Assembly (NCBI GenBank): GCA_020248665.1
Contig: JADCHE010000111.1
Coordinates: 1-51,182 of the forward strand
Direction: 5' to 3'
DNA: 51,182 nucleotides
DNA from: Burkholderiales bacterium
Lineage (GTDB): Bacteria > Pseudomonadota > Gammaproteobacteria > Burkholderiales > Burkholderiaceae_E
In this document: positions 44,289 through 51,182 of the stretch, piece after piece
How the letters are laid out: every line of letters begins with the position of its first letter
Position numbering within the stretch: the stretch's first letter is position 1
Notes under the pieces: model-generated
What the model saw: the letters and a program-made list of their open reading frames with translations, nothing else
Databases searched by the model: none
Told to the model about the DNA's origin: nothing
Translations under genes and position numbers: made by a program

Positions 44289-44316
44289 ATTTGCGGCCGG
44301 CGGCCCCGGTTTCAAG
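44289..44316 (-). promoter_or_regulatory. Sigma-32 heat-shock promoter of clpB
   Basis: On the minus strand CTTGAAA (44316-44310) exactly matches the sigma-32 -35 consensus. CCGCAAAT (44296-44289) matches the CCCCATNT-type -10 at six of eight positions, with a 13-base spacer, in the accepted range. It lies about 50 bases upstream of the clpB start, matching the known heat regulation of this gene. Confidence 0.72.
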
Positions 44317-44441
44317 TCCCGCCGCGCCGCGCGGGGGCGTGCCCGGCGGCCGCGGCGGCGGTCTAGAATCGGGCTCCGCGCCCCGGGGCCCGGTTGCACG
44401 CCGGCCCCGGTCCGACGCCTTCCTTCTCCCGCCTCCCGCCG

Positions 44442-45584
44442 ATGACCGCCTCCGCGACGCCCCGCCCCGACGGGCCCCGCCTGTTCACCCCCTTCACGCT
44501 GCGCGGCCTGACGCTGCCCAACCGGATCGTCGTCTCGCCGATGTGCCAGTACTCGGCCGACGACGGCCGGGCGACCGACTGGCACGTCGTGCACCTCGGC
44601 CAGATGGCCGTCTCGGGCGCCGGCCTGCTGATCATCGAGGCGACCGCGGTCGAGCCGATCGGCCGGATCACCCCGGGCTGCCTCGGCCTGTGGGACGACG
44701 AGACCGAGGCCGCGCTCGCGCGCACCCTCGAGGCGATCCGTCCGCTCGGGTCGATGCCGATCGGCATCCAGCTCGGCCACGCGGGCCGCAAGGCCTCGAG
44801 CGGCCGGCCGTGGGAAGGCGGCATGCTGATCCCGCCCGAGCGCGGCGGCTGGGGCACGGTCGGGCCGTCCGCGCTGCCGCACCGCCCCGAGGAGGCACCG
44901 CCGGTCGCGCTCGACGCGGCCGGCCTCGCGGCGCTGCGCGCACGCTTCGCGGACTCGACGCGCCGCGCCGCGCGACTCGGCCTGCAGGCGATCGAGCTGC
45001 ACGCGGCGCACGGCTACCTGCTGCACCAGTTCCTGTCGCCGCTGTCGAACGCCCGGACCGACGCCTACGGCGGCTCGCTCGAGAACCGGATGCGCTTCCC
45101 GCTCGAGGTGTTCGAGACGATCCGCGAGCACTGGCCGTCGGACCGCCCGCTGGGCGTGCGCGTCTCGGCGACCGACTGGGTCGAGGGCACCTGGGATCCC
45201 GACCAGACGGTCGCGTTCGCGAAGGCGCTCGCCGCACGGGGCTGCGACTGGATCGACGCCTCGTCGGGCGGCGTGTCGCCGCGCCAGCAGATCCCGCTCG
45301 GGCCGGGCTACCAGGTGCCGTTCGCCAGGCGGATCCGCGCCGAGGTCGGCATCCCGACGATCGCGGTAGGCCTGGTCACCGAGTCGGCGCACGCCGAGTC
45401 GATCGTCGCCGACGGTGACGCGGACCTGGTCGCGCTCGCGCGCGGCCTGCTGTGGAACCCGCGCTGGCCGTGGCACGCGGCGGCCGAGCTCGGCGCGAGC
45501 GTCGACGTGCCGCGGCAGTACTGGCGCGCGCAGCCGCGCGAGTTCAAGGACGTCTTCGGCGCGATCACGTTCGGGCAGCGCTGA
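44442..45584 (+). CDS. NADH:flavin oxidoreductase, old yellow enzyme (YqjM class)
   Basis: A 380-residue FMN-dependent ene-reductase starting at the ATG at 44442; the frame reaches 44394 but the extra residues are not family-like. Cys35 and Tyr37 in SPMCQYSA mark the YqjM (class II) group. The substrate-binding [14 protein letters not shown] and the phosphate-binding loop near [11 protein letters not shown] are also present. It reduces activated C=C bonds; the natural substrate is unknown, with detoxification of electrophiles likely. A TAGAAT hexamer at 44364-44369 may be the -10. It is divergent from clpB. Confidence 0.93.
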   Translation: MTASATPRPDGPRLFTPFTLRGLTLPNRIVVSPMCQYSADDGRATDWHVVHLGQMAVSGAGLLIIEATAVEPIGRITPGCLGLWDDETEAALARTLEAIRPLGSMPIGIQLGHAGRKASSGRPWEGGMLIPPERGGWGTVGPSALPHRPEEAPPVALDAAGLAALRARFADSTRRAARLGLQAIELHAAHGYLLHQFLSPLSNARTDAYGGSLENRMRFPLEVFETIREHWPSDRPLGVRVSATDWVEGTWDPDQTVAFAKALAARGCDWIDASSGGVSPRQQIPLGPGYQVPFARRIRAEVGIPTIAVGLVTESAHAESIVADGDADLVALARGLLWNPRWPWHAAAELGASVDVPRQYWRAQPREFKDVFGAITFGQR

Positions 45585-45629
45585 CGGGGCGGCGCGCGGA
45601 CCGCAGGTCTCGTGCGCCCCGCGCGCCGT

Positions 45630-46013
45630 TCAGCGCAGCAGTCGCCAGCCGATCGCCGCGGCGCCGAGCGCGCCGACGAGGTGCAACGCCGAGTGCGCCA
45701 GCGCTTGGCCGACCGCGCCGCGCTGGATCATCTGCAGCGACTCGGCCGAGAAGGTCGAGAAGGTGGTCAGCGCGCCGAGGAAGCCGGTCACGAAGAACGG
45801 CCGCCACGCGGCCGCGAACTCCGGGCGCCGCTCGAAGAGCGCGAGCGCCGCGCCGATCATCAGGCCGCCGGCGAGGTTCGCGACGAGCGTACCCCAGGGC
45901 ATCGCGGCGCCCGCGCGATTCAGCGCGATCGCGAGTCCGAAGCGGGCCCACGCGCCGAGCACCGCACCGACCGCGATCGCGATCCAGGTGCCGGGCGAGG
46001 CGACCGCACTCAC
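45630..46013 (-). CDS. crcB: Fluoride efflux channel CrcB (Fluc)
   Basis: A 127-residue, four-span protein that exports fluoride as a dual-topology dimer. The signature GFLGALTTFSTFSAE with its conserved Phe and Thr/Ser residues, and the pore Asn in LVANLAGG, are present. The GTG at 46013 overlaps the moaE stop (GTGA), so it is translated from the moaE transcript and cannot have its own fluoride riboswitch directly upstream. It is the end of the hom-to-crcB run of genes. Confidence 0.95.
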   Translation of the reverse strand: MSAVASPGTWIAIAVGAVLGAWARFGLAIALNRAGAAMPWGTLVANLAGGLMIGAALALFERRPEFAAAWRPFFVTGFLGALTTFSTFSAESLQMIQRGAVGQALAHSALHLVGALGAAAIGWRLLR

Positions 46014-46495
46014 CGCGCGCCATCGCCCGCGTTCGGCGTCGCGCCCGCGCCCCAGCGCGCGGTCGCGGCGTCGTCGGACTCGCGCGCGTCGACCCAGCGC
46101 TCGCCCTGCGGCGTGCGCTCCTTCTTCCAGAACGGCGCCTGCGTCTTGAGCCAGTCCATCACGAACTCGCAGGCCTGGAAGGCCTCGCCGCGGTGCCGCG
46201 AGGTCACCGCGACCAGCACGATCTGGTCGAGCGGCGCGAGCTCGCCGACGCGGTGCACGACCAGCACGTCGTCGAGGTTCCAGCGCTCACGCGCACGGGC
46301 GACGATCGTCTCGAGCGCCTTCTCGGTCATGCCGGGGTAGTGCTCGAGCGTCATCGTCGACACGCCGGTGCCTTCGTTGACGTCGCGCACGGTGCCGACG
46401 AAGCAGGCGACCGCGCCGACGGTCGGCCGCCCCGAGCGCAGCGCCGCAAGCTCGGCGGACACGTCGAAGTCTTCGGTCTGGACGCGGACCGGCAC
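46010..46495 (-). CDS. moaE: Molybdopterin synthase catalytic subunit
   Basis: A 161-residue large subunit of molybdopterin synthase, which adds two sulfurs to cyclic pyranopterin monophosphate. The GTG at 46495 follows a strong GGGGGAGG site; the frame runs further but only opposite moaD. The active-site region is FWKKERTPQGERWVDA with its conserved lysines, and HRVGELAPLDQIVLVAVTS is typical. It overlaps crcB at its end and follows moaD. Confidence 0.95.
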   Translation of the reverse strand: MPVRVQTEDFDVSAELAALRSGRPTVGAVACFVGTVRDVNEGTGVSTMTLEHYPGMTEKALETIVARARERWNLDDVLVVHRVGELAPLDQIVLVAVTSRHRGEAFQACEFVMDWLKTQAPFWKKERTPQGERWVDARESDDAATARWGAGATPNAGDGAR

Positions 46496-46512
46496 GGCGC
46501 CCTCCCCCGCGC

Positions 46513-46770
46513 TCAGCCGCCGGTGACCGGCGGGAAGAACGCGACCTCGGCGCCGTCGCGCAGCGGCGCGTCGCCGGCGGCCATCGCCTGGTCGACGGCC
46601 ACGCGCAGCGTGCGCGTCTCGGCGAGCGCCTCGGCCCACGCGCCGCCGCGCGAACGCAGGTGCGCGCGCAGCGCGGCCGCGGTGGCGACGCCGTCGGGCA
46701 GCTCGACGCGCTCGCGCTCGGTGCCGACCGCCTCGCGCAGCCCCGCGAAGTAGAGGACCTCGACCCTCAC
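46513..46770 (-). CDS. moaD: Molybdopterin synthase sulfur-carrier subunit
   Basis: An 85-residue ubiquitin-like protein ending in the Gly-Gly that is thiocarboxylated (FFPPVTGG). GTG at 46770 overlaps the moeA stop (GTGA), so the pair is coupled. It starts MRVEVLYFAGLREAVGTERE, the normal MoaD opening. It delivers sulfur to MoaE. Confidence 0.95.
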   Translation of the reverse strand: MRVEVLYFAGLREAVGTERERVELPDGVATAAALRAHLRSRGGAWAEALAETRTLRVAVDQAMAAGDAPLRDGAEVAFFPPVTGG

Positions 46771-47984
46771 GCCAGCTCCCCGTACGGCAGGAAACGCACG
46801 ACGTCGCCGCGGCGGATCGGGTTCGACGGCGGATTGTCGACCAGGCCGCCGGCCCACACGGTCGAAGTCATCACCGCCGAGCCCTGGTTCGGGAACAGGT
46901 CGAGACCGCCCGCGTCGTTGAGCCGGGCGCGCAGGAACTCGCGGCGCCGGTCGGGCTTCGGCCAGTCGAAGTCGGCGCGCAGCGCGAGCGCACGCGGCGC
47001 GACGTCGACGACGCCCTGCAGCCGCAGCACGAACGGGCGCACCAGCAGCAGGAAGGTCACGAAGCTCGACACCGGGTTGCCCGGCAGCCCGACGAAGTGA
47101 GCGTGGCCGCCGGCGGCGCGACGCACCCGGCCCCAGGCGAGCGGCTTGCCCGGCTTGATCGCGATCTGCCAGGTGCGCAGCTCGCCCTCGGCCTCGAGCG
47201 CGGGCTTGACGTGGTCCTCCTCGCCGACCGACATGCCGCCCGAGGTGACGATCAGGTCGGCGCGCGCGGCCGCCTCGCGCAGCGCGGCGCGGGTCGCGTC
47301 GAGCGAGTCGGGCACGATGCCCAGGTCGACGACTTCGCAGCCGATCCGGCGCAGCAGCGCGCCGAGCACGAAGCGGTTGGAGTTGTAGATCGCGCCGGGC
47401 GGCAGCGGCTCGCCGGGCATCACCAGCTCGTCGCCGGTGAAGAAGCAGGCGACGCGCAGCCGCGGGCGCACCGGCAGCGTCGCCAATCCCACCGACGCAG
47501 CCAGGCCGAGTGCCTGCGGCGTGAGCCGCGTGCCGGCCGCCAAGACCGTCGACCCGCGGCGGATGTCCTCGCCGGTGCGGCGGACCCACTCGCCCGCAGG
47601 CGGCACCACGGCGAAGCGCACCCGGTCGCCGTCGAGCGTCGCCTGCTCCTGCATCACCACCGCGTCGGCGCCCTCGGGCACGGTCGCACCGGTGAAGATC
47701 CGCGCCACCGTGCCGGCGGCGAGCGGAGACGGCGCGGCACCGGCCGGGATCCGCTGCGAGACCGGCAGCGGCGCGCCCGCGGTGAGGTCGGCGACGCGCA
47801 CCGCCCAGCCGTCCATCTGCGCGTTGTCCATCGGCGGCACGTCGAGCGTGGAGACCTGGTCGTCGGCGAGCACGCGACCGAGCGCGTCCATCGTCGGCAC
47901 GGTCTCGCGGCCGGCCGGCGGGTCGGCGAGCGCCAGCAGCTGGCGCAGCGCCTCGTCGAAGTCGAGCAGCGCAGGGCGGTTCAT
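46767..47984 (-). CDS. moeA: Molybdopterin molybdenumtransferase MoeA
   Basis: A 405-residue enzyme that inserts molybdate into adenylylated molybdopterin. TSGGMSVGEEDHVKPAL and IKPGKPLAWGRV are family signatures; the N-terminal PPMDNAQMDGWAVRVAD is also typical. It is a stand-alone MoeA without a fused MogA domain. It overlaps mobB at its start by four bases (ATGA) and moaD at its end. Confidence 0.96.
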   Translation of the reverse strand: MNRPALLDFDEALRQLLALADPPAGRETVPTMDALGRVLADDQVSTLDVPPMDNAQMDGWAVRVADLTAGAPLPVSQRIPAGAAPSPLAAGTVARIFTGATVPEGADAVVMQEQATLDGDRVRFAVVPPAGEWVRRTGEDIRRGSTVLAAGTRLTPQALGLAASVGLATLPVRPRLRVACFFTGDELVMPGEPLPPGAIYNSNRFVLGALLRRIGCEVVDLGIVPDSLDATRAALREAAARADLIVTSGGMSVGEEDHVKPALEAEGELRTWQIAIKPGKPLAWGRVRRAAGGHAHFVGLPGNPVSSFVTFLLLVRPFVLRLQGVVDVAPRALALRADFDWPKPDRRREFLRARLNDAGGLDLFPNQGSAVMTSTVWAGGLVDNPPSNPIRRGDVVRFLPYGELA

Positions 47985-48517
47985 CGTCGGGCGTCGGCGG
48001 GCATGTCGGTCGTGGGGGCCGCGACGCCGAGGCCGAGACGGTCGACGACGAACGCGACGATCGCATCATAGTCGTTGAGGTCCAGCACCGGCAGCGACGT
48101 CTCCACCGGCGCGTCGGCGGCGACCGCGACGATGTTCGGGTCCTGCGGGTGCAGCAGCGGCTTGCCGGTCGATGGCCGGTGGATCTCGAGCTTGGGGATG
48201 TCGGCGCGCTTGTAGCCCTCGACCAGCACCAGGTCGCAGTCGGACATCCGCGACAGCTGCATCGCGAGGTCGGGCTCCGACTCGCCGCGCAGCTCGTGCA
48301 TCAGCACCCAGCGCTGCGCCGAGGTGATCAGCACCTCGGAGGCACCGGCCTCGCGGTGGCGGTACGAGTCCTTGCCGGGCTTGTCGATGTCGAACGCGTG
48401 GTGCGCGTGCTTGATCAGCGACACGCGCAGCCCGCGAGCGACGAAGCGCGGGATCAGCTGCTCGATCAGCGTCGTCTTGCCGGTGCCGGAGTAGCCGGCG
48501 AAGCCGAAGACCTTCAC
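47981..48517 (-). CDS. mobB: Molybdopterin-guanine dinucleotide biosynthesis protein B
   Basis: A 178-residue GTP-binding protein read from the GTG at 48517 (MKVFGFAGYSGTGKTTLIEQ), 16 bases after the thrC stop. The Walker A loop is GYSGTGKT; LIKHAHHAFDIDKPGKDS and LVEGYKRADIPKLEIHR are diagnostic. It assists MobA in attaching GMP to molybdopterin. A longer frame opposite thrC is not coding. Confidence 0.94.
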   Translation of the reverse strand: MKVFGFAGYSGTGKTTLIEQLIPRFVARGLRVSLIKHAHHAFDIDKPGKDSYRHREAGASEVLITSAQRWVLMHELRGESEPDLAMQLSRMSDCDLVLVEGYKRADIPKLEIHRPSTGKPLLHPQDPNIVAVAADAPVETSLPVLDLNDYDAIVAFVVDRLGLGVAAPTTDMPADARR

Positions 48518-48533
48518 GCGATCGGCGTCCGCG

Positions 48534-49979
48534 TCACGGCGCCGGCGCGGCCGCGGCCGGCTCGACGGTGGGTGCGCGCTCGGCGATGTAGCGCTTGAGC
48601 AGCGCCACGTCGGCCGGCAGCCGCGCGTAGCGCTGCGCGCGCGCCTCGATGCCCGCGTAGGCCGCCGGGCGCTCCGGGTCGCGCCCGAGCGCCTCGCGGA
48701 TCGTCTCGGCGAACTTGGCCGGCAGCGCGGTCTCGAGGCAGACCATCGGCACGCCCGGCTCGCGCCAGCGCTGCGCGACCGCGAGGCCGTCGGCGGTGTG
48801 CGTGTCGACGACCGTGCCGTATCGCGCCTCGGTGTCGCGGATGGTCTGCAGCCGCAGCGCGTGCGAGCTCGCGCCCGAGGTGAAGCCGAACTCCGCCACG
48901 CGCTCGAACTCGGGCGTGCCACCGAGGTCGAAGAAACCGCGCCCGTCGACCTCGCGCCACAGCGCGGCGGTACGCCCCGCGTCCTGGCCGACCAGGTCCC
49001 AGACGAAGCGCTCGAAGTTCGACGCCTTCGAGATGTCCATCGACGGGCTGCTGGTCGCGTGCGTGTCGGCCGTGCCGCGCGGCCGGTAGACGCCGGTGCG
49101 GAAGAACTCGTCGAGCACGTCGTTCTCGTTGGTCGCGACGACGAGCCGGCGGATCGGCAGGCCCATCCGGCGTGCGATGTGGCCAGCGAGCACGTTCCCG
49201 AAGTTGCCGCTCGGCACGGTGAACGACACTTCGCGCGGCCCGCCCTCGGCGGTCACCGCGAACCAGGCCTTGAAGTAGTAGACGACCTGCGCGACCACCC
49301 GCGCCCAGTTGATCGAGTTGACCGTGCCGATCGCGTGGCGCGCCTTGAAGCGCAGGTCGGCCGAGACCGCCTTGACCATGTCCTGGCAGTCGTCGAACAC
49401 GCCGTCGACCGCGATGTTGTAGATGTTCGCGTCGCGCAGCGAGAACATCTGCGCGGTCTGGAACGGGCTCATCCGGCCGGCGGGCGACAGCATGAAGACG
49501 CGGATGCCGCGGCGGCCGCGCATCGCGTACTCGGCCGCGCTGCCGGTGTCGCCGGAGGTCGCGCCGAGGATGTTCAGCTGTCGCCCTTCCTTCGCGAGCA
49601 CGTACTCGAACAGGTGCCCGAGCAGTTGCATCGCGACGTCCTTGAACGCGAGCGTCGGCCCGTTCGACAGCCGCAGCAGGTGCAGGTCGGGCTCGAGCGT
49701 GCGCACCGGAACGATGTCGTCCGAGCCGAAGGTGTCGGCGGTGTAGGTGCGGCGGACCAGCGCGTGCAGGTCGGCGTCGGGGATGTCGTCGCAGTAGAGC
49801 CGCAGCAGCACGAACGCGAGGTCGGCGTACGGCAGGGCGCGCCACTTCTCGAGCGTCGCGTGGTCGATCGCCGGGTAGCGCTCGGGCACGACCAGGCCGC
49901 CGTCGGGCGCGAGACCGCCGAGCAGGATGTCGGTGAAGCGCTGCGGCGGCATGCCGCCGCGCGTCGAGAGGTAGCGCAT
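48534..49979 (-). CDS. threonine synthase thrC: Threonine synthase
   Basis: A 481-residue PLP enzyme that converts O-phosphohomoserine to threonine. The N-terminus MRYLSTRGGMPPQRFTDILL is standard, the cofactor lysine lies in PTLAFKDVAMQLLG, and the phosphate-binding GATSGDTGSAAEYAM is intact. It follows hom after 92 bases on the same strand and precedes the molybdenum cofactor genes. The length is in the range of the long betaproteobacterial type. A short Ala/Pro-rich tail ends the protein. Confidence 0.96.
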   Translation of the reverse strand: MRYLSTRGGMPPQRFTDILLGGLAPDGGLVVPERYPAIDHATLEKWRALPYADLAFVLLRLYCDDIPDADLHALVRRTYTADTFGSDDIVPVRTLEPDLHLLRLSNGPTLAFKDVAMQLLGHLFEYVLAKEGRQLNILGATSGDTGSAAEYAMRGRRGIRVFMLSPAGRMSPFQTAQMFSLRDANIYNIAVDGVFDDCQDMVKAVSADLRFKARHAIGTVNSINWARVVAQVVYYFKAWFAVTAEGGPREVSFTVPSGNFGNVLAGHIARRMGLPIRRLVVATNENDVLDEFFRTGVYRPRGTADTHATSSPSMDISKASNFERFVWDLVGQDAGRTAALWREVDGRGFFDLGGTPEFERVAEFGFTSGASSHALRLQTIRDTEARYGTVVDTHTADGLAVAQRWREPGVPMVCLETALPAKFAETIREALGRDPERPAAYAGIEARAQRYARLPADVALLKRYIAERAPTVEPAAAAPAP

Positions 49980-50071
49980 GGGTGTGGCGTCGTCCGGTGG
50001 GGCTGCCGCGCTCCGTGCTCCGGGCTGCGGCGATCGAGTCTCGTGTGGTGCGCGCGGCCCGGGGCCGCTCC

Positions 50072-51182
50072 TCAGTTCAGGTCTTCCAGGCGGATCCTCG
50101 TGACCTTCGACACGACGGTGGTCAGCGCCTCCATCCGGCGGATCGCGTCGTCGCAGCGCTTCTCCACGGTCACGTGGGTGAGCAGGATCAGGTCGGTCTG
50201 CCGCTCGCCCTCGGCCGGCTCGCGCTGCAGCACCGCGTCGATCGAGATCCGCGCGTCGGCGAGGATGCGGGTGACGTCGGCGAGCACGCCCGGCTCGTCG
50301 GCGACCCGCAGCCGCAGGTAGTAGGCGCTCTCGATCTCCGAGATCGGCAGGATCGGCAGGTCGGCCATCGCGTCGGGCTGGAACGCGAGGTGCGGCACCC
50401 GGTTGCCCGGATCGACCGTCAGCGTGCGGACCACGTCGACCAGGTCGGCCACGACCGCGCTCGCGGTCGGCTCGGCGCCGGCTCCCTTGCCGTAGTACAT
50501 CGTATGGCCGACCGCGTCGCCCTTGACCCAGACCGCGTTCATCGCGCCCTCGACGTTGGCGATCAGGCGCCTCGCGGGAATCAGCGTCGGGTGAACGCGC
50601 AGCTCGATGCCGTGCTCGCGGCGGCGCGTGATGCCAAGCAGCTTGATCCGGTAGCCGAGCTGCTCGGCGTAGCGGATGTCCTCGGCCTGCAGCGACGCGA
50701 TGCCCTCGACGTGCGCGCGGTCGAACTGCACCGGGATGCCGAACGCGATCGCCGACATGATCGTCGCCTTGTGCGCCGCGTCGACGCCCTCGACGTCGAA
50801 GGTCGGGTCGGCCTCGGCGTAGCCCAGGCGCTGCGCCTCCTTCAGCACGACGTCGAAGGGCAGGCCCTTGTCGCGCATCTCGCTGAGGATGAAGTTGGTG
50901 GTGCCGTTGATGATCCCGGCGATCCACTCGATGCGGTTGGCGGTCAGGCCCTCGCGCAGCGCCTTGATGATCGGGATGCCGCCGGCGACCGCAGGCTCGA
51001 AGGCGACGGTGACGCCCTGCTCGCGTGCGGCCGCGAAGATCTCGTTGCCGTGCACCGCGAGCAGCGCCTTGTTCGCGGTGACCACGTGCTTGCGGTGCGC
51101 GATCGCCTCGAGCACCAGCTGGCGCGCGATGCCGTAGCCGCCGATCAGCTCGACGACCACCTCGATCTGCGGGTCGCGCACG
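50072..51182 (-). CDS. hom: Homoserine dehydrogenase, N-terminus beyond the window
   Basis: The frame is open to the right edge, giving about 370 residues of the roughly 430-440 of this family; the N-terminal NAD(P)-binding glycine motif lies outside. Visible are NKALLAVHG, the catalytic-domain motif GIINGTTNFILSEM and LGYAEADPTFDVEGVDAAHK. A C-terminal ACT domain (YYLRLRVADEPGVLADVTRI) implies threonine feedback control. It reduces aspartate semialdehyde to homoserine. It is followed by thrC, a typical threonine unit. Confidence 0.96.
   Translation of the reverse strand, partial: VRDPQIEVVVELIGGYGIARQLVLEAIAHRKHVVTANKALLAVHGNEIFAAAREQGVTVAFEPAVAGGIPIIKALREGLTANRIEWIAGIINGTTNFILSEMRDKGLPFDVVLKEAQRLGYAEADPTFDVEGVDAAHKATIMSAIAFGIPVQFDRAHVEGIASLQAEDIRYAEQLGYRIKLLGITRRREHGIELRVHPTLIPARRLIANVEGAMNAVWVKGDAVGHTMYYGKGAGAEPTASAVVADLVDVVRTLTVDPGNRVPHLAFQPDAMADLPILPISEIESAYYLRLRVADEPGVLADVTRILADARISIDAVLQREPAEGERQTDLILLTHVTVEKRCDDAIRRMEALTTVVSKVTRIRLEDLN

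Overview
The window is a gene-dense, very GC-rich chromosomal segment that looks like core genome of a betaproteobacterium of the order Burkholderiales. The evidence is gene order: tpiA-secG-tRNA-Leu-nuoA to nuoN, hom-thrC-moeA-moaD-moaE, and ilvB-ilvH-ilvC divergent from a sigma factor/DUF3619/DUF3106/RDD cluster. Family and genus cannot be fixed from the sequence. No insertion sequence, phage, CRISPR array, integrase or plasmid gene was seen. Most genes lie on the minus strand and many are joined by ATGA or GTGA stop/start overlaps.

Layout, left to right. 1-5.4 kb: envelope genes, namely an FtsX-type ABC permease cut by the window edge, LPS heptosyltransferase I (waaC), a DUF4254 protein, and a large patatin phospholipase fused to an outer-membrane barrel. 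5.6-10.4 kb: a frameshifted glycine-zipper gene, a one-span membrane protein, an SDR protein lacking the usual catalytic residues, a second-type infA, two cold-shock protein genes, two small unknown genes, a trypsin-like protease and tRNA-Ser(TGA). 10.5-11.1 kb: a NUDIX hydrolase.

11.1-27.3 kb: the complete 14-gene operon for respiratory complex I, nuoA to nuoN, read right to left. It is preceded by tpiA, secG and tRNA-Leu(GAG), with a good sigma-70 promoter in front of tpiA. 27.3-32.8 kb: pssA, a 2OG-Fe(II) oxygenase, and ilvC-ilvH-ilvB for branched-chain amino acid synthesis, with a promoter and a roughly 240-nt leader that may fold into an attenuator.

32.8-35.2 kb, plus strand: a four-gene, translationally coupled cluster of an ECF-like sigma factor, DUF3619 (one membrane span), DUF3106 (secreted, with LTPEQR-type motifs) and an RDD membrane protein. 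Its layout resembles a sigma/anti-sigma/periplasmic-sensor system and is the best candidate here for an undescribed regulatory system. 35.2-41.1 kb: an Orn/Lys/Arg decarboxylase, a divergent cytosolic 5'-nucleotidase and Tex. 41.6-45.6 kb: clpB with a recognisable sigma-32 promoter, then a divergent old-yellow-enzyme reductase. 45.6-51.2 kb: crcB, moaE, moaD, moeA, mobB, thrC and the 3' part of hom, apparently one transcript joining threonine synthesis, molybdenum cofactor assembly and fluoride export.

Gene starts were moved inward where the longest frame had an implausible N-terminus; these choices are explained per gene. Long frames on the strand opposite real genes are GC-driven shadows and were left out.
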